Assembly: GCF_040954645.1 (NCBI RefSeq)
Contig: NC_092808.1
Coordinates: forward strand, 13,507,883 to 13,571,882
Length of the DNA: 64,000 nucleotides
Direction: 5' to 3'
From: Diabrotica undecimpunctata
Taxonomy: Eukaryota; Arthropoda; Insecta; Coleoptera; Chrysomelidae
Below are positions 45,040-56,108 of the stretch, one piece after another (positions within the stretch are counted from its first letter, which is position 1; every line of letters begins with the position of its first letter). The position numbers and the translations under genes were made by a program. The notes under the pieces were generated by a model. That model was given only the letters and a program-made list of their open reading frames with translations. It searched no databases and was not told the origin of the DNA.

Positions 45040-45079
45040 TGCCCCTGAAGATGATCTAGGGATCGAAAGTATTTGGGCA
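45040..45079 (+). ncRNA. Hammerhead-ribozyme-like core in Penelope repeat A
   Basis: TGCCC (45040-45044) and GGGCA (45075-45079) can pair as stem I around CTGAAGA (45045-45051), stem II GATC/GATC (45053-45056, 45061-45064), GAAA (45065-45068) and GTAT-TT. Copy B has GTAC-TT at the last position, which would restore a palindromic stem III. The inverted partner repeat carries the same core on the minus strand (CTGAAGA at 43165-43171). Confidence 0.6.
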
Positions 45080-45279
45080 AGATTAAATTAAATTGTGCTT
45101 GATATATGCCTTTTATTTGATCAAAGTTCTTATTCTTTTGTCGAATGGTGATGAAATTGATATTCTAAAAGCCAAACATAATACGGTTAATATGCATTAA
45201 AAAATTAAAGAGTACTCATTGTCTTCTGGATATTTTACATCCAATTTACATTTTATCTTTCTCTCTTTGGACAGCATAG

Positions 45280-45510
45280 AGAAATCTACTCTAAGGTAGG
45301 TTTCCTGTAAACGAATCAATACAAAATATGTTTCTGTTCCTCAATATAAACATAACATACATTGTGAGGAGCCCAACCTTTGTCTTGGTAACCACTTTTC
45401 ACAACAAAATATACAAAATACACCTTTTTACAAAGTTAGTAATGTTTCTCTGACATATGTAATATAATGTGTTTGGACAGTTTTTACAACCGCGACTAGC
45501 CATACTTAAA
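45280..45510 (-). pseudogene. N-terminus of an unnamed multicopy insect protein family
   Basis: Minus-strand MASRGCKNCPNTLYYICQRN then NITNFVKR, and in a shifted frame DKGWAPHNVCYVYIEEQ. I recall a widespread insect family starting '.RGCKN.P..FCYICG', with 'NI..FVK..Y..YF', then 'GDQDK.WAPH.VC'. The CxxC and Trp-Ala-Pro-His landmarks match. Function is unknown to me. The copy is short, with a stop and a frameshift, just beside the DD41D element. Confidence 0.5.
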
Positions 45511-45769
45511 AGAGTATGAGTCAAACACGGAAAAGTAAGGTTATGTTTATTAAAATAAAGGAACTATACAGCTGTTAATGGAGAGGAAGAAGAACAAAGA
45601 GTGTTGTACAAAACATTAACAGTGCTACCAACCAAGCAACATTAGATTTCTCTGCTCGGTAAACAAAATAAAATGTAATTATGCAATTTTAATTGTTAAA
45701 TTGTGAAATAATGGTGGCTGATACAGCATTTTTAGTATGATTTTCTGATTCTTTTGGCACACTAGAATA

Positions 45770-47796
45770 TACAGGGAGAGTCATAACTATTGGGACATAG
45801 ACTAAGGACAGGTTATTTGGACCAAAATATGGCTATTGGGCCAAATATGCCTTAATAAAATGTTGCTGAGAAAAAAGATACAGGGTGTTAAAGTTAATTT
45901 TTGTTTTTCGTTTTTTGCTAATAGTTTCCCTGTATATTTATAAATTGCTATCAAAATTGGCACAGAGGCATAATCTTAGACAAAAAATAGTATTTTATTT
46001 ACAATTCCACTATCAAATACCAAACTAATAAACAAAGTTGCAACTAACGTAAGGTTTCCGTTTTGACGATAAATCAAAACTAAACACACTTTAACTTAAA
46101 AGAACCCACAAAAACTCAAACTAAATGTTCTACATGGTCTCCTCCGATTTCTATGCCTTTTCTAATTCTTTTTATAAAGGATTTTCGGACGTTAAAAAAA
46201 ATATTATTGTATCCCCTTATAAGATTAGCTGCATTGTGAATGTATCTCCAAAGTTCGTCTCGTGTATTAATTTCATTGGCATAAACTAAGGACTTCATAT
46301 GTCCCCAAAAATAAAAATCTAGCTAGTTGTACTCAGGACTTCTTGGTGGCCATTGAAAATCACTGCCTCTGCCAATCCATCGTTTAGGAAATACATAATT
46401 AAGATGATTTCTAACAGCTAATGAAAAATGAGGTAGCGCTTCATCCTGCATAAACCACATTTTTCTTCTTACATCCAGTGACAGATCATCTAAAATATCA
46501 CTAAGAGTATTTTCTAAAAAGAATAAATAAGAATCTCCATTTAAATTCGGAGGAAGAACATAAGGCCCTACTAGTTGGTCGCCTAGAATGCCACACCAAA
46601 TATTCAATTTAAACTCATGCTGGAAATGTGTAGCTTTTATAGCATGTGTGTTTTCTTCTTTCCAATAATGACTATTTTGCCAATTAAAAACCCCTCGTCT
46701 GGTAAAAGTTGCTTCGTCGGTGAACATAATATTCTTAATAAAGTGTCTGTCATTGCGATGTTTATTCAGAATACGTTGGAAAAACTGTAACCGTCGTGTA
46801 AGATCTGTTGGAAGTAAATTTTGAACAGGAGTGAAGTGATAAGGATGGAGGTTCTCTTTTTTTAGAATTCTAACAATAGACGACTGACTTACTATTGTTG
46901 CTGCTGATAGATGTCGTGAACTTATTTCAGGATTTTCATTTACTCGAACCAAAAGTTCATCTTCTTGATTAGGTGTGATTTGTTTCGGTCGACAACCCCG
47001 ATTTTTAGTGTGAAATGACCCAGTTTCACCTAAACTACGATATAATCTAACAAAAGTTTTGTGATTTGGTTGCCTTCTGTTTGCGTATAACATTCCATAC
47101 CTTCTGGCTGCCGAGCGACCGCAAAAATTTTCTTGTGCGTATACGCAAATCATATCTCGCATTTCTTCATTAGTAAAATGATTGTGACGAGGAATTTCAA
47201 TCAAAAAAAGTAATGATTACTTTTAAAAAATGCAACATTACACTACACTGTCACATCAAAAATAATTTACTCTGAACAAATGACATTTACCAACAACAAT
47301 GATCTGACAGTCCAAAGCATACTTTTCATAAATGAAATAATATTTGAAATCCTTTTTTAAGACTCTAAGCAGTTCGACTGCGTTTTTATCGAAAACGGCT
47401 GAAATTATCATGTTTAAACAAGAGTACCAATTTTACGTAAAAATGATGTTTACGTCATATTTTCTAATAAAAATTACTAAAAAGTTTCATCAGAAAAAGT
47501 TTAGACTCAATTTGATCATTAGGAATGATCCACGTGGTGCCCTCTATCACAAAACGTAAAATTGTAAATAAAATACTATTTCTTGTCTAAGATTATGCCT
47601 CTGTGCCAATTTTGATAGCAATTTATAAATATACAGTTAAACTATTAGCAAAAAACGAAATACAAAAATTAACTTTAACACCCTGTATCTTTTTTCTCAG
47701 CAACATTTTATTAAGGCATATTTGGTCCAATAGCCATATTTTGGTCCAAATAACCTGTCCTTAGTCTATGTCCCAATAGTTATGACTCACCCTGTA
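45770..47796 (-). mobile_element. Complete DD41D (rosa-like) mariner-superfamily transposon
   Basis: Inverted repeats of about 230 bp begin TACAGGG(A/T)GAGTCATAAC and proceed through ACTATTGGGACATAGACTAA, with only a few differences between ends. TA flanks both sides (45768-45769, 47797-47798). Internal TACAGGGTGTTAAAGTTAA-like words lie about 125 bp in from each end. Total 2,027 bp. This is the best preserved mobile element here, with one gene on the minus strand. Confidence 0.9.
46116..47204 (-). pseudogene. DD41D transposase with a single in-frame stop
   Basis: Start MIEIPRHNHFTNEEMRDM at 47204. The N-terminal helix-turn-helix region matches DUF4817 (CGRSAARRYGMLYANRRQPN followed by HKTFVRLYRSLGETGSF). 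A second HTH follows, then IMFTDEATF (first catalytic Asp), WFMQDEALPHF (second) and, after a TAG at 46323-46325, LDFYFWGHMKSLVY (third Asp). I count 41 residues between the second and third Asp. The TAG falls where the family usually has Pro (SPEYN*LDF); the frame continues open to 46116. So it is one mutation from a full 362-residue reading frame. Confidence 0.9.
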
Positions 47797-47799
47797 TAA

Positions 47800-48820
47800 G
47801 ATACAGGTAACTTTATCAAAAATACTTTTACATCGTTTGCCTGTGTTATCAATGGTCTCGTAAAATTAAACCAAAAAACCATTTTTTTCACCGTTTTCTC
47901 CTGATTTTTCGTCCAGAAAATCGCTACATTTTACATGTTTTTTAGAATTATTATCGAATAACCCAAAACAGATGAATAGTATGGAGCTGAAGGCGAGTTG
48001 TCTAAGAAATCGATTATCTCTGACATTTTTGGATGTTTTACTATATTCTTGATCTTAAAAAATAAAATACGTTTAAAATATCCGAATTTTCGGAGTTTTT
48101 TCAAAGCTATTCACCATATTATGCTGTATGTATATCACGGAACAAAACCTTCACATTATCTTTTGCTTAAAAATGTTTACTATACCACGTATAAGGCACA
48201 CAATTCCAGAAGACAATTTATCAGAGAGTATCCATAACATCTCGTTTGACCGTATCCTATTTTTCTTTATTGTGTGTCCCATTTTCAAAGCAATCGCCGG
48301 TATGCAGCTTTTTCAACTTCTACTTAACAAAATCTACGTCTGTGAATAATCTCCTTTTGAATTCTTCCTTATAAATCAGATGGCCTAACCAATAATCAAT
48401 TTGATATGGAGGCTATTGTAGCTGTGTTATTTATAGTCGACCGTAGAGATACCTTTCTACTTAATGCTAAGACGGTATAGAGATTTTTTCGATGTTGTGA
48501 AGTTATTTATCTGTACTTTTTTACGGTGGAAATATTTTAGAAATATTAGTAAATAACTACAAAATATATCCGCTTTTGTAGCTGCCTGTTCTTCTTTTTG
48601 TGTCTTGCTTCGATTTTATGTTATAAAGTAGTAGATATATTTTTTATCCAATCATAAGGTATCGCAAATATTAGAGCTTTCTTCAAATAGTAGTCGGTAT
48701 AATACTGATTCTGTCCTTATTCGTTAATAATTACTTTCCTATAATATTAATTCTGGTCAGCCTACTAACCTATCTTACAAACTACAACAAAATCAGCATA
48801 TATCGCCGAAGAAGAATTTA
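47800..48820. other. No gene recognised
   Basis: Short ORFs (47998-48237, 48128-48349) overlap in different frames and show no motif. AT-rich. Confidence 0.4.
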
Positions 48821-48824
48821 ATCT

Positions 48825-50955
48825 CACAATCGCATGGGCTTAAGAATGGACTGATCAACGAAATAGCAACATGCCAAAAACTATCAGGGTTTGATCCAGC
48901 AAACACTACAAACCATCATACACATCACGTAACAGTGCTCCACACGATTATATAATGACAGGCCGAAGGAGTTGGTAAAGTGGAGTGGTAAAAACTAGAC
49001 CAAGAGATGTATTAAAGGAAACTAGTATGTTGAACACACAAGACAACCCAGAAGAAATGTGACAAGTTCCAGAAATGCCATAGAAACCTCTGTAGAAAGA
49101 ACCAGAACTGGAAAAAAGATCATCAAGAGAAAACACTGGATGACAGACAGAACGCTGCAACTTCTCGAAGAGCAAATGAGAATCAAATCTTTCATATATC
49201 AAAACGACAGCAACAAAAATGAATTAGCAAGGGTCAATAGAGAAATTAAAAGAGCATGTACAGATGATAAAAATAAACATATAAATAAATAATGCGAAGA
49301 ACTATAGAGACATGCAAACCAGCATGAATCCCATGAGCTATATAACAAAGTCCGATATCTATCCAGGGAATTTAAACCAATCACACAAACAATAATGGAT
49401 CAAAACCAATATATTATAAATGACGAGAAAAGGATTGCGGAGATATGGAGAAAATATTGTCAAAGTCTATATGCAGATGATCCCAGAATGCAAATCATGA
49501 CGAGTTCATTGCAGAGAGAGAACCAAACATTCTAAAGTCAGTAGAAAAAGTAATCAAAAAGTTAAAAAATAGAAAATCTCCTGGCGCAGACCAGATCACG
49601 GCAGAAGTTTTAAAAGAGACTGGAGATGTTGGAGTAAATGTTATTCATATGATCTGCAAAAAGATTTGGGAAACCGGAGAGTGGCCCAACGACTGGACAA
49701 CATCCACTTTTATCCCTGTATTCAAAAAAGGAACTCCGCTAGATTGCAGCAACATGTAATAAAAGACTAAAAGCTTTTCTATTGCCTCAGATATCAGAAG
49801 AAAAAGCAAGATTTATCCCAAGAAAAGGCACAAGAGAACACATCCTTAATGTCAGACAGCTAATCGAAAAAAATCGTGAATTCAATACTCCTATGCTTTC
49901 GATAAGGCCTTTGATAAAGTCAAATGACAGCAGCTATGCTCCATACTAGTGGAAATGGGAATACCCCACCACTAAATTCAACTAATTAGAAGTCTATATG
50001 AAAATAATAAGTGCACAGTAAAAATAAACAACACCCATTTCGATCATTTCAGAACAGAGGCAGGTGTCAGGCAGGGATGCATAATGCGAAAGGTACTAGA
50101 CGGGTAGAAGGGTGGAATATCAGTAGGAGGTCAAAAAATCAGTAACTTGAGATATGCTGATGACACTTTAATAATCGCGGCAAATCAAGAAGAAATGGAA
50201 GACATAATGAGATGTCTGGAGGAGAAAAGCAAAACATATGGACTAAAGCTAAGTCAGAAAAAGATCATGATAGTAGACAGAGCCCGGAATAATCTTCAAC
50301 ACATTAAAGAAATTGGGGGCTTTGAAGTAGTAAATAATATCATATACCTGGGGTTCCTAATAACAAATGACGGAAGGTGTGACAGAGAGATATGTAGAAG
50401 GTTGACTATTGCTAGAGCAGCTATGATGAAACTGGTAACAATTTGGAAAAATTCTAGCACAACACTACACCCAAAACTAAGGCTGGTAAGGGCATGCATT
50501 TTTCTCATAGCCACATATGCATCTGAAACGTGGACCTTAAAGAAAGCGGATAAAAATAAACTAGACACTTTTGAAATGTGGGTATACCGCCGCATGTTAA
50601 GAATATCCTGGATTGATCATCGCACTAACGTATCGATATTAGAACAACTTAAAGTAAAGGATATATTGCTTAAACAAATACAACAGAGATATTTGCAGTA
50701 TTTTGGACAAATTACTAGAAGAACAGGTACGATGGAAAAACTGATAGTCGAGGGTAGAGTTGAATAAAAGAGACTTAGGGGAAGGTCTCCAAGCCGTTGG
50801 GTAGATCAAACAAAAATATTGATTAACCAAGGGTTACATGAAGTCGAACAACTAGCCCAAGACAGGGAAAGATGGAGGGAAATCGTGAAAAAACTCTAAA
50901 GGCCTGATGGTGTCACCACATCTTAAAAGGGATGAGGACTGAGGAGGAGGATTAC
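48825..50955 (+). pseudogene. RTE-like LINE, long reverse transcriptase copy, 5' truncated
   Basis: From TGKKIIKRKHWMTDRTLQLL (49110 on) to KLKNRKSPGADQITAEVLKE (49562 on), TFIPVFKKGTPLDCSN, GVRQGC and NLRYADDTLIIAANQEEMED (catalytic YADD) at about 50140-50200. The rest is open in one frame: NIIYLGFLITNDGRCDREIC, ETWTLKKADKNKLDTFEMWV, RRMLRISWIDHRTN. After one stop it continues GRSPSRWVDQTKIL and ends in VKKL. Its subfamily differs from the GAA-tailed copies; the tail contains GATGAGGACTGAGGAGGAGG. Breaks near 49290-49330, 49758 and 49900-50110. Confidence 0.9.
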
Positions 50956-51199
50956 TGGTTTATCTCCATCTCAGTATATTTGAGATATAGTAGTGTAGAA
51001 TAGTCCTTTTCACCCTTTAAAGTTGAATTCAATTCGACATATAATATGGTAGGTAGCCAATATGGTATCCAATCCTCGATAACGATCATGGAATTAGAAG
51101 AAGAAGGAGAAATACGACAATATATATTTTATGAAACTTTGACCCGACTATAACATATTCACTAATGCAGTAATTTGGTAAATGTTTTGAATTTTGACT
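50956..51199. other. Short spacer, nothing recognised
   Basis: Includes AATTAGAAGAAGAAGGAGAA near 51095, possibly another LINE tail, but no coding precedes it. Confidence 0.35.
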
Positions 51200-51965
51200 T
51201 CAACAATTTAGAGTGCTCACAAAAGCCCTTATCATAACAGATTCCCTTAGCTCTCTAAATTCATTAAAACACATTTTTCCGAAACATCCTTTTGAAAAGT
51301 TGCTAAAATACCAGCTTTCTCAAGCTCATGAACATGGAAGAAGCGTCCAATTTTTATGGGTTCCCTCACACGTCCGAATAACAGGAAATGAAGAAGCTGA
51401 CAGGATTGCACGAGAGGCAATTTTAAGTGATTTGTCGGAGCCGATAGACAAGTGTGTTTCCAGTGACTTAAAAGCTTATTTTAAAAATAAAGTGTTGTGT
51501 TTGTGGCGAAATCAGTGGTCTCAAACTAATTCCAATTCATGATTTAATTCCAATTTAAATAAAATCAAAAATAATGTGTCTCAGTGGTTTCCATAGTCGC
51601 GCAATAGACGAGAACAAATTGCGGTTACGCGTTTACGTCTAGGACATACCAGATTAACGCACTCCTACCTTTTCACAAAGAAAAATCCACCTATATGTGA
51701 TCAGTGTAACGTCCGATTAACAGTCGAACACTTTTTAACAATTTGTAGTAAATATGACCAAGAAAGACAGCGCTACAAGATCCCAAACGCTCTACCAGAG
51801 GCTCTAGGTCAAAACTGTTCCTGTGACAATATAGTGAATTATCTCAGATCCATAAACATTTTGTATAATCTGTAGGTGTTTAACTTTGTTATTTATATTT
51901 TGTTCCGTCGCTAATAACCTTTTGGTGGATGCGATATCTTTTTCTAATAAAAAAATTTAGAGTGC
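51200..51965 (+). pseudogene. jockey-like LINE, RNase H and C-terminal region
   Basis: Open 109-codon run ALIITDSLSSLNSLKHIFPK, QFLWVPSHVRITGNEEADRI (RNase H end), then one stop, then QIAVTRLRLGHTRLTHSYLF and PPICDQCNVRLTVEHFLTIC, the Cys-His knuckle, ending at a stop near 51876. The non-coding tail to about 51960 ends in AATAAAAAAATTT. Only one stop and a frame change, so it is younger than the other jockey-like relics. Confidence 0.85.
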
Positions 51966-53380
51966 TGTCACAAGTGCAGATACTGTCAAAGACATCGACG
52001 GTAAGATAATTAAATAGCTCTATGAATTAATTTTATTTAAATAAAATAATTAATTTGAATTTGTACATATTTTCTAAACTTACATCTCAAGATCATGGTT
52101 AATTTATCAGAAAGTATTCTCCTGAGCATTTTGAATTACATTTGCCGTATAATATGAAAATGACATTCTTTTATGAGGATCCTTATATATATAATATATC
52201 GTTAAATATCACTTTCTCGCTCCATTATATTTCTCCTGAGACTTGGTCATCGTACAAAGTGGTTTTCCAAGGAGTGTGTCACTGTACTTAGAAGAATGTA
52301 TAATTTTATGCATTTATGTAAATATAATGTCAACAAACTAATATTTGCCTTAATCATTTCGAGACAATAGGAAGTACATTACCACAGTAAAAATTGTTTG
52401 AAAATCAGCTGAAAAGAAACATACACTTAAGGCTTTCTTGTTTAATATAATACAGGCCATCTTCACAAATTGTTCTAATGAAAACGGCTAACTTTAGAAA
52501 CAAATATTTGGGTAACACTGAGCGCTGAAAAGTCAAATTAAAAATGGTACTCCTATGTATAATATTTTCTGTAACATAAACTAAACAGCCGATACTGACT
52601 AACACGTTACTAAGCTTATTATCTGTTGCATCAAAGTTTTTGAAAATATCTTTTGGAAAAAAACATGAAATTCTAAAAATAGATAGATATATTATATCAA
52701 TGTTGTCGTATTATTAATAAAACGCAGGTTTTATAATTTAATCAAATCTTTTATTTAAGAACTTTTACGTCTACCAGTCAACACACAAATGCCTTTTAAG
52801 TGAATATTTTAAATAAAATTTGAATAAAATTTGTATCAACTCGACGGTAAAAATTAGATATATGTTGATCAGAGTGTCATATCAAGTCAAAATGTAATTA
52901 CTATTTAAATGGGAATAAGCCAAAATTAAAGGTTCATTTATATTAATTAATTAATTAGTCAAAATGCCACAAGAAAATAGCTTCAGAACAATATTAAGAA
53001 ACCGTTATGTGCCCAGCGTTATTTAAAATTTTCGGAGATTGGAAATTCTTTACAAGAAACTGGCACATTGTCAAAATTCAATCAAATTTTTACGAAGATG
53101 TAGAGACAACAATAATACCTAATACCAAAGTTAAGTCCAGCATATAGAAGGTTGGAAAACATTCTACATAGACCCAGTTTGTCCATGATCCGCGAAAGGT
53201 TGCAATTTCTAAGTCTAATTTATTTTTTGTTGAACAAGATATTGTAAGTATTGAAGATTTGCTTTTCGATGTGATATCACATTCTGATTTTGATCAAATT
53301 ATTTTTAGTTTACATATAGTATATGAAAATTCATGTAAGAAACAAAGAAATATACATTGAAATAAACTTAATATTCTTTT
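51966..53380. other. No gene recognised
   Basis: AT-rich. Minus-strand GTGAAGATGGCCTGTATTAT at about 52440-52460 resembles a Penelope repeat core only faintly. I do not support a feature here. Confidence 0.4.
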
Positions 53381-53384
53381 AACA

Positions 53385-55410
53385 GTATACACACTTTAGA
53401 ATACACACTAATAGAAATAATGACATATTAGCGACAGTTGTCAATCTATCAAATAGACATTTAAATGCAACGGAGAATTTAATACTGTCAAAGGGTCTAA
53501 ACTTTGCTGTTACTCATCCATCCATTCCAAAATTAGACATAATAAGCTCAGTGGAGAAAATAACTCAATGTTTACCAACGCACGAAAAGGAAGAATACAG
53601 AGTATTATGTAAACTTGAATTGGAAAAGTCTATTAAAATTGAACAAAACATAAGCAAAGAGGAATTAATGGCTATAAGAACTTTAAAAAATGACGACTTC
53701 ATAATCATCCTACCAGCAGACAACAGGAATGCAACTCTGATATTGGATAAAATTCAATATGAAAACAAAATTAAAGATCTTATAATAAACAGACCCTATA
53801 CAAAATTAACAAAGGATCCAATAAAGCCTTTGGAAAACAAAATATATAGAACTTTATTCAAGTTTAAAGATTGTTTACCCAGTTATCAGAGAAGATTAAT
53901 TACACCTCATTACAGTAAGACCCCTCATTTTTATGGAGTACCGAAAGTTCATAAAACGAATATGCCACTTAGACCCATTTGTAGTACCATGAATTCTCCT
54001 TGTAGTGAACTATCTAAATTTTTATTAAATATTTTAAAACCAATTGCAAATAAAAATGACACATTTATAAAAAATACACAACATTTTTTAAATAAATTAT
54101 CAAATATTAAATTTAATTCAAATAATACTTTAGTAAGTTTTGACATAAATAGTTTATTTACGAATGTGCCATTAGATAAGACTTTAAATATAGTCAAGAC
54201 AAAATTAGAGAGTGATGATACATTGGCAACTAGAACAACACTAAACATACCAGCTATAATGGAGTTATTAACATTATGTACTGATAATACATATTTTCAA
54301 CTAAATAATGAATTCTATAAACAAAATTTTGGTCTAGCAATGGGCTCTAGTTTATCTCCATTATTAGCCGATATATTTATGTAAGATTTTGAAACAAATA
54401 ATATTTCTAAACAAAATTTAAAACCCACCGTATAGTGGAGATATGTAGATGATGTATTCTCAATATGGCCTCATGGATCAGAGTTGTTCCGACACATTCC
54501 TGAATGATATAAACGATAAAGAAGAGACAATAACATTTACCATAGAAAAGGAGTATAATAACACACTACCTTTCCTGGATGTTTTAATCTCTAAGAACGA
54601 TACTGGATATGAGACTCAGGTGTATAGAAAACCAACACACACCAACAGATATTTAAATTTCAAATCAAATCACAATATTAATATTAACAAGAGAGTCATT
54701 AAATCCTTATACGATAGAGCCAAAATTACTTGTTCTAACGAAAATTCGTTCTTGGGAGAAAAACATTTGTTAACATCTGATTTATTAAAAAATGATTATC
54801 CTTTATCGTTTATGAATTAGGAATTTTCAACAATCGACCGAATAGAACAGAACAACTTAGAACGAGATCCTACAGCATACACAAGGAATAATACGAGAAA
54901 AATAACAATATCATACATAAAAGGATTATCAGAAAAACTTAAAAGGATAGGAAATAAATTCAACATTTCAACAACATTCAAAACAACAAACACATTGAGA
55001 TCTATTTTGTCTAAAACCAAACCTAACAATGAACAAGAAGGACAAAGAATTGCATTTATAAGATACCTTGTGAATGCGATCAGTCTTATTTCGGTGAAAC
55101 ATTAAGGCCGTTAAATGTTAGAATAAGTGAACATCAATATTATACATATTAAAAATAGGCAATTTAATAGATCTCAAATATGTAAACATGCACGAGCTAA
55201 TGAAGATAGGGTTCATAGGGTTCAAACATAATTCTAAAAGAAACGGATGGTAAAAAGAGAAAAATCAAAGAATTGATTATGCGGCTCTAATTATGCTAAA
55301 TGAAACCAATTGTGTCCCAAATTCCTCAGCAGAATGTAGTAGGATCTGGTTACCCATATTAAACGAGGAAGTTATTAAAAGGAAAATACCAGTATTAGTA
55401 AGTCAGTAAC
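53385..55410 (+). pseudogene. Penelope-like element, nearly full reverse transcriptase plus GIY-YIG
   Basis: Reading from 53390: NLSNRHLNATENLILSKGLN and FAVTHPSIPKL precede a 277-codon ORF (53551-54384) with DDFIIILPADNRNATLIL, RPICSTMNSPCSELSKFLLN, SFDINSLFTNVPLDKTL (motif A, catalytic Asp) and FGLAMGSSLSPLLADIFM (motif B). After a stop, WRYVDDVFSIWPHG supplies the YVDD catalytic motif. Then LPFLDVLISKNDTGYETQVY, RKPTHTNRYLNFKSNHN, and, in another frame, CIYKIPCECDQSYFGET with RISEHQY, the GIY-YIG endonuclease. Broken by stops at 54382, 54434 and 54818 and by frameshifts. No terminal repeats recognised. Confidence 0.88.
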
Positions 55411-56108
55411 ATATAGAGGATACCTCATTTATGATTTTTAAATAACAAACATATAAAATCAGAATTTGGTGTTCATTGAAAGTAAACTGAATAAACGACC
55501 AAATACTTACCATGTCAGGGTGAGGTTTTTTTCCTGGTTTTTCCCTCATAATTTACTATGGAATTACTAACAGGAGATTTTTACTGTCATCATGGCATGT
55601 GTTTGTCTTTTTAAAGACGAATTACATGCTATGATTTTTTCTGACGGATATTCTCAAGTTAAAGTTGATTTCATGTAATCGAATGAACTATCTTACAAGT
55701 AAAGTCGTCCCAGGAACGCAACTCAACAATATTGGCAATATCATTTTAAAGTCGTCTACTTTAAAATATATAATGTGTGTCTGAATTGTCAATATAAATG
55801 AGTACTATTCGTTGCAAGGTAATTAGGATGGAATTCCCCAGATTTTTAATAATATAATGGGTATAAAGCTGCCGGCTTTGGCCATGTACCTCGTCTGTTC
55901 AGTTTATATTCGAAACTTAACTTGAAAGGGTGAAGTTATTACGAACGAAAACAATTTTTTTGTTTAGTACGTTTTTGATCGCATGTAATTTACGGCTCGT
56001 CGGTGTTTCCGCGTCTACGGCAGTAATTAGCGTCTCGAATATTTCTTTTGCGAATTATATGCAGTGCGTGAGTAATTTTTTATTCATGCAGTCAGTAAGT
56101 CTATCTAT
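55411..56108. other. No gene recognised
   Basis: Likely the untranslated 3' side of the Penelope copy and the unrecognised 5' end of the next transposon. An inverted pair (GGCATGT...ACATGC) near 55597-55639 is weak. Confidence 0.4.

Larger units (their letters stand above)
43066..45140 (-). mobile_element. Penelope-like element copy with inverted terminal repeats
   Basis: 43066-43385 and 44850-45140 are inverted copies (GAGCATTCAACC end only on the left; shared TGCCTTTTATTTGATCAAAG, AAACTTCGAGTTTTTAT, ACAATTATATGTTTATGACA). Between them lies the end of a Penelope-type ORF (minus) and a central 600 bp (43400-44000) I cannot read. Inverted arrangement of long terminal repeats is a known feature of Penelope-like elements. 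Hammerhead-like cores sit in both repeats. Confidence 0.8.

Noticed and set aside
52405..52605. Inverted Penelope repeat upstream of the 53.4-kb Penelope copy
   Set aside because: Only a faint GTGAAGATGGCC resemblance; no GAAA after a stem and no matching partner downstream.
53949..54248. 99-codon minus-strand ORF
   Set aside because: Antisense shadow of the Penelope reverse transcriptase.
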